The notes under the pieces: generated by a model | Seen by the model: the letters and a program-made list of their open reading frames with translations, nothing else | Told to the model about the DNA's origin: nothing | The model's database searches: none | Part shown: piece after piece, positions 59,500 through 64,000 of the stretch | How positions within the stretch are numbered: position 1 is the stretch's first letter | How the letters are laid out: every line of letters begins with the position of its first letter | Assembly: GCA_028023455.1 (NCBI GenBank) | Contig: JAQFVV010006245.1 | Span: 5,945,276-6,009,275 of the forward strand | Length of the DNA stretch: 64,000 nt | DNA from: Epiperipatus broadwayi | Lineage: Eukaryota; Onychophora; Udeonychophora; Euonychophora; Peripatidae | Direction of reading: 5' to 3' | Made by a program: the position numbers and the translations under genes

Positions 59500-61000
59500 A
59501 TCAAAATTTTATATTACCTGTTATTTGATGAACTACTGATGTTAGGTCATTTAAACTAATTATAGTATAATTTATGTTTTTGGAATGGATGTATCATGAA
59601 CTTTTATTAGATCAAGTTCATTTTGAAATATGTAATAAACCTTATCATGGATTGCTTGAAAACATGATGCATTAATCTCTGTTATAGGATCTAAATCTTC
59701 CGTGGATGAATCAGAATCAGTTTCTAATAACAAAGACGTTTTGACTTTCTTCTTGGAGTTATCAATCTTTTGTGGTGTGCTTTCTTCTTTACTAGCGTCA
59801 GTTTGTGTTTGATCACTGCATTGGTAGTTTCCTTTAAGTGTATGCCATTGGAAATGGAGTCCATGATTAAAGGTGATGTTTTATTTATGATACTATTTAT
59901 GTTATCTGAGTCCATTACTATCAGATCCATGTTGTCTGGTATTATAATTTCCATTTGTTGTTGAATTTCTTTTGATTTGGGCCATTGATGTGTAGGAGTG
60001 GCCCTTATATTACAGTATGTGCAGTATAGTTTAGGGCATGCACTAATCAGATGTCCACGTTCCCTACAGTGAAAGCATTGAGGTTTAATCCATATATCAT
60101 TATAAACAATGCAGTCTCTTCATCGGTAATCTGTGATGAGATTTCATTTGGATTTATGTTTCTATGTAAACACCCATTGAAGTAGTAACTATTTCCATAC
60201 GTTGGTATTGGCGTATTCTTAAGCAATATCACTTGGAAATCAATAACTTCTCCAAACAGCACCATTATTTTGATAAAGTCATTAACATTATAATTTAGAT
60301 AAGTGTTTTTTACTAGTCATGTTATAATATCATCATTTTAATGGATTTATTGTAATCAAGGCATATTTACCCAATATTTTGAATGATTCTTTGAATGAGT
60401 TACATTGCTCCTCATTTTTAAATTCAATTATAATATATCCAAGGTTCAGGTGATCTGCTATTCATAAGATAGATTCCCAAAAATTTTTGGAGCTTATTTC
60501 TTCAAATAATAATTTTTTTGGAAATTTATACAAAGAGCAATATTTATTCATTATCACAAGTACTAGTAATCGGTTGGTGAAAAACCATTTGAACCAAATT
60601 GAATAACTCCCTTGGTATTGTTTTATAGAATACTTTTATAATCTTTGAAAGCCCTTCTTCTGTCCAAGTTTAAAGTATTGGCATTCCTGAAGCAGATGGG
60701 AAAAAATCCAGTTTTATTAAGTCATTAGCAATAGCTCAACAAAATTTGGATGTTGAATTCTGTTTGCCTTTACATGCTAACATTATACTATTTTTATTAT
60801 TTCTTCAATATCGAACTTCCCAATTACTTCTGCATATGTGCTCTTGTTCGATCTATACATGTTCTCTATGAGAATAGATATCTTGATTTGCCGAAGAGAG
60901 AAAAAAAATGAAGATTTAGTTTGAAAAGCTAATAGTCCAAATTTTTTAGTATATCGATCAAACAACCTCTAAATTTACGATTTGAATTCAAATTGTAGCT
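59500..61000 (-). pseudogene. LINE ORF1 remnant with CCHC knuckle
   Basis: The knuckle CFHCRERGHLISAC (rc at about 60034-60077) is followed by a second CTYC pair, then by a lysine-, isoleucine- and serine-rich tail (59724-59954) with KSKRLCY at its end. Upstream parts with SNKSTYAEVIGKFD are at 60783-60965. ORF1 proteins chaperone LINE RNA in cytoplasmic particles. The frame is broken in several places. Confidence 0.7.
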
Positions 61001-61549
61001 TGATGTACATAGAATATCAATTAATAATATATGGCACTGAAGTAAATAGTAATTTCCTTCAAATGCCGACATGGAAAGTAAGTTAAAAAAAATAATATAA
61101 TACTTTGTAGTTAAATGTTCTATTATTACAATAATACTTTCATGTAAACATAAGCATTTTAGAACCAAATGATAATGCTCAAATTCATTTTGCTATTTAT
61201 ATGTATCAACTTATGAAATATTTCATAAATTTTATTTTTATTTTAATATTTTATAATCAAATAATATTTTGAATCCTTTTTCATCTATTATGACCACATA
61301 TTTCAAATTTTACAATTGTCAAATGTATTAGTTTCTAAATATGAACTTTTGAATTTCTCAAAAAAAACAAACAACTAATTTTGATATTAATATTTTTATT
61401 AGACATTCATTAAATTAGAAATTATCTACTTAAGAATAATATTTCTATTCATTAAATTAATTTTGATGTATGGACCCACATAGAAACATTAAATAAAACA
61501 ATTTTGTTGAAATATTTATGAACATTGACAATTTGCATAAGGTAAAAGA

Positions 61550-62000
61550 CTGGTATAAATATTGACACACCTTTAAATAGAGGAATGGAATTTGACTGAT
61601 CAAGCAGGAATAGAAAAAAAATTATTAAAATTGTTAAGTACTATTTTAACAACAACAACAAAAAATAATCAAGAATATTTTAAAAGGAACAATAAAAGCA
61701 AACAGTATATGTTAAATCTATAAACTTGTAAAACGATAAAAACATGATGGGAGAGAGAAAATTTCAACAGTATATTACCTCTAAATATGCACATATATAA
61801 AAAGTAAAGAGCAATGCTATAATTATTAACTTAGTGGAGAGTTTTAAGACTAAAGTGGAGCTAGATTTTTATTTTACATATCACAATAATAATGGAATAT
61901 TCAAACTTGCAGCAGAAAAATATTTTGTAACCAATAGAAATAAAAAAGCATACACATTTTAATAAAAAGTAATGAATATTATAAAAAACATTCTACATTT
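61550..62000 (+). pseudogene. Dispersed repeat, possible LINE ORF1 N-terminal part
   Basis: It shares sequence with 43990-44140. Conceptual plus translation gives MGERKFQQYITSKYAHI and, after one stop, NAIIINLVESFKTKVELD, FYFTYHNNNGIFKL, a plausible coding remnant. No named domain is recognised. Confidence 0.4.
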
Positions 62001-62940
62001 TGGATTATTATATAATGAACTATAGCATATATGCAGTGCAATATTTTTTTTTACTGAACTTATTATAAAATAAAATATTATCTGATATATAATAATTAAC
62101 TTTCCAATTATAAATATGATAATGCAAGACTCATGCAACTTGTTTCAAAAAAATTTTTTAATAAGCTGTGATAATTTTTTATTTCATTATTTGCACTTTC
62201 AATAAAGCAAATAAAATCTGCTTTAAGTAAAATAAGATTCTAACATATTCTATCTGCAATAGTGATAAGTAACCTGGTGAAGAAAGATCTTGAAATCTAC
62301 TAGTCATAACTGACAATGCAGAACCTTGCTATTATATGTTCTATAATATCTTATTTCACAATGAGATCAGCAAAAACACATTAATGCTCTGATTCATATT
62401 TTTATATACTCATATTGTGATAAATGAAAAAAAAAATCAAAATCATTTAAATACTAATAATTAAAAATATTTAAGCGTTTAATGTATTTATTTTCACAAT
62501 TAATACCAATAAGTAAATAAAGATAAATTTAATTTAATACTTATCTATTGAATATTTTTAAAAAAGTTCTTTTTTAATGAAAACTATACTCAAAGCAAAG
62601 CAAATTTAATTTTACATGTATTCAAACAAATTTCAAATCATTAAATATCAATTATGATATTTAAACATGCAAAAATTTTTATTTAAGTTTGTAATTCATA
62701 ACTGCTATATATAGAACACAAATAAAATAATATAATTAGAATATAATAAATAATTGTGATAAAATTGAAATAAATGTAAAAGTATTAAGATGTAAAAATA
62801 TTAAAGTTAAATATGTTAATGAGATAATCAAAATTGGAAAAAAATAAAAATAAGCATTTCCATATTAAAAGTATTTAAAAGAATAGACCAAGATATAGAT
62901 CAACTAAATTGATAAATAACAATGGTAATAGTTAGTGTTT
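62000..62940. other. AT-rich DNA without recognised features
   Basis: Nothing supportable beyond low-complexity sequence. Confidence 0.4.
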
Positions 62941-62963
62941 TAGAACTTTCCATTACTATAGTG

Positions 62964-63056
62964 TTGCTACCTGGGATTGAACTGAGAAAAAAGAAGTACT
63001 CACTTGTAAGAAAAATCAAGATCTTCATTCATACACTTGTATCGACTGAGCTGGTC
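62964..63056 (-). ncRNA. tRNA-like sequence / possible SINE head
   Basis: Minus strand contains CCAGCTCAGTCGATAC (A-box-like) and, about 60 bases on, CAGTTCAATCCCAG (B-box-like), followed by GTAGCA. The long distance between boxes recalls class II or intron-containing tRNA and their derived SINEs. Acceptor pairing is poor; not a functional tRNA. Confidence 0.4.
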
Positions 63057-63723
63057 ACATTTATCTGAAGGAATTATAAGGGTGAGTGTTAAAAGGATTA
63101 CGAATGATTCAGTGATCTCCCCCACTGAAGTTTCAAAAGTGGACCTAAGGACTTTTTGCAGGCCATACTGACTTTATTATGTTTTTGTACACCTCTAAGC
63201 CCAAGTATTATGTTAATATAATACTAATCTTTGTAAGCTTTATGTTAGGTGTATATATTAAGTGTTGATAATATAACTTTTACCATTGTTATCTTGTTGG
63301 CAATAAACATCAAATATTTAGTTATAAAATTTTCTTGTGTTATAATTATTTCTGCTTATCTGACCACCTTTACCACAACTGCACATTAGAAAACTGGTGT
63401 GGTCCATTTTAGGATCGAATTTTAATTGTAATTTTGTCTAGAAGTAGTTGCAGATAGGATTTGAATCAGGAGCTAAAAATGTATAGATATAATAAGGTTA
63501 AATCTCATAGTTTAAAACTGGCTGGATAAGTAATCTTATTGGAAAGTAGTTCAATAATCATGAAAAAACCTTTTTTATTTAGTAGTTATTAATTTGGATC
63601 AGTATTAAATTGATATCTGTGCCGCAAGTAACAATAAATGAGTTTAACTTTAATAATCATTTTGATTGGCCAATTTACCTAAAGAGGATCAAGAAACTTT
63701 TTTTTTATTAATAGAGTTCTATT

Positions 63724-64000
63724 AAAGTTGCCGCATTGTTATGTTATGCTAGGTGACAAGTAATTGAAATCGCAAATCGGCTATGAGATCATGAAGAACC
63801 AGAGAAATTGCCATACAATGTAGTAGTTGGAAAATTGAATAATTATTTAAGTCCCCAGAAGTCTAAGCATGTAGCATGGCTACATTTTAGAAATAGACTG
63901 CAAAATAAACGAGAATCTATATGTAACTATGATCAAGCATTGAGGGAACTTGCTAAGACATAATTATGGTGACTACCTAGAGGACACTCTGCTCAAACAA
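63724..64000 (+). pseudogene. Ty3/gypsy-like Gag remnant (partial)
   Basis: One frame runs to the right window edge with four stops: KVAALLCYAR, VIEIANRL, EKLPYNVVVGKLNNYLSPQK, then WLHFRNRLQNKRESICNY and DQALRELAKT. This is the typical mid-Gag pattern (LL..AG, then YxxVVxKLxxYFxPxxN, then F..R.Q..gES...Y...LR.LA) of gypsy-like elements. Because no frameshift occurs, the stops look like point mutations. Upstream sequence at 63230-63420 with AATAAA near 63302 may be the 5' LTR, but its limits are not clear. Confidence 0.7.

Larger units (their letters stand above)
56250..61170 (-). mobile_element. LINE (jockey/CR1-like), nearly full length, inactive
   Basis: The element reads on the minus strand in the order ORF1 with zinc knuckle, endonuclease, reverse transcriptase and C-terminal knuckle, over about 4.9 kb. 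All parts are interrupted by stops and shifts. A 182-bp retrozyme-like insertion (57556-57737) sits in the RT. It is related to the fragments at 9.0-10.1 kb and 26.4-28.6 kb but in its own orientation. Ends are approximate. Confidence 0.8.

Overview
This is a strongly AT-rich eukaryotic window, almost certainly from an invertebrate animal and perhaps an arthropod. Coding capacity is tiny. The only host gene I can name is the exosome subunit RRP40/EXOSC3 on the minus strand, represented by its last two coding exons (12603-12754 and 4230-4443) with an intron of about 8.2 kb. Their splice junction fits perfectly in phase. Its N-terminal exons were not found. Nearly everything else that can be recognised is transposable-element material of different ages, and no bacterial, phage or CRISPR features are present.

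Layout: 1-2000 holds the end of an LTR-retrotransposon gag and a probable LTR with primer-binding site. 3162-4010 is a tandem array of a roughly 404-bp unit with a hammerhead ribozyme motif in each unit. 4086-12754 is the RRP40 3' part, its intron hosting inverted repeats, an exactly duplicated 138-bp segment, a LINE reverse-transcriptase fragment and a decayed hAT element with 8-bp target duplication. 13.6-14.1 kb is another LINE remnant. 15598-16674 is a large palindrome with hammerhead motifs. 17210-25337 is a complete but inactivated Ty3/gypsy element with two LTRs, a tRNA-Ser-type primer site, a polypurine tract and recognisable gag, RT, RNase H and integrase. One DNA transposon is nested in its 5' LTR and another between RNase H and the integrase. 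26.4-28.56 kb is a LINE remnant (ORF1 with zinc knuckle, then endonuclease). 28.6-41 kb is mostly featureless AT-rich DNA with short palindromic insertions (32.2 and 33.2 kb) and a few unassigned exon-like stretches. 41.3-42.3 kb is an RTE-like LINE remnant, 43.1 kb a second fold-back copy, 46.6-47.6 kb a 1-kb palindrome with two hammerhead motifs, 53-54.4 kb another LINE remnant, 56.2-61 kb a long minus-strand LINE (ORF1, endonuclease, RT, C-terminal knuckle) interrupted by a 182-bp insertion, and 63.7-64 kb the gag of another LTR element.

The most interesting signal is a group of small non-coding insertions (182-1077 bp). Several are head-to-head palindromes made of a monomer of about 445-480 bp. 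All six that I could delimit are flanked by 9-16-bp direct repeats, and several carry type I hammerhead ribozyme cores with an extremely short stem III. Together with the tandem 404-bp array they resemble the retrozymes and Penelope-associated hammerhead repeats known from animals. The fold-back dimeric arrangement, and two relatives carrying a tRNA-like loop, may be undescribed. All assignments are by eye; no search or folding was run.
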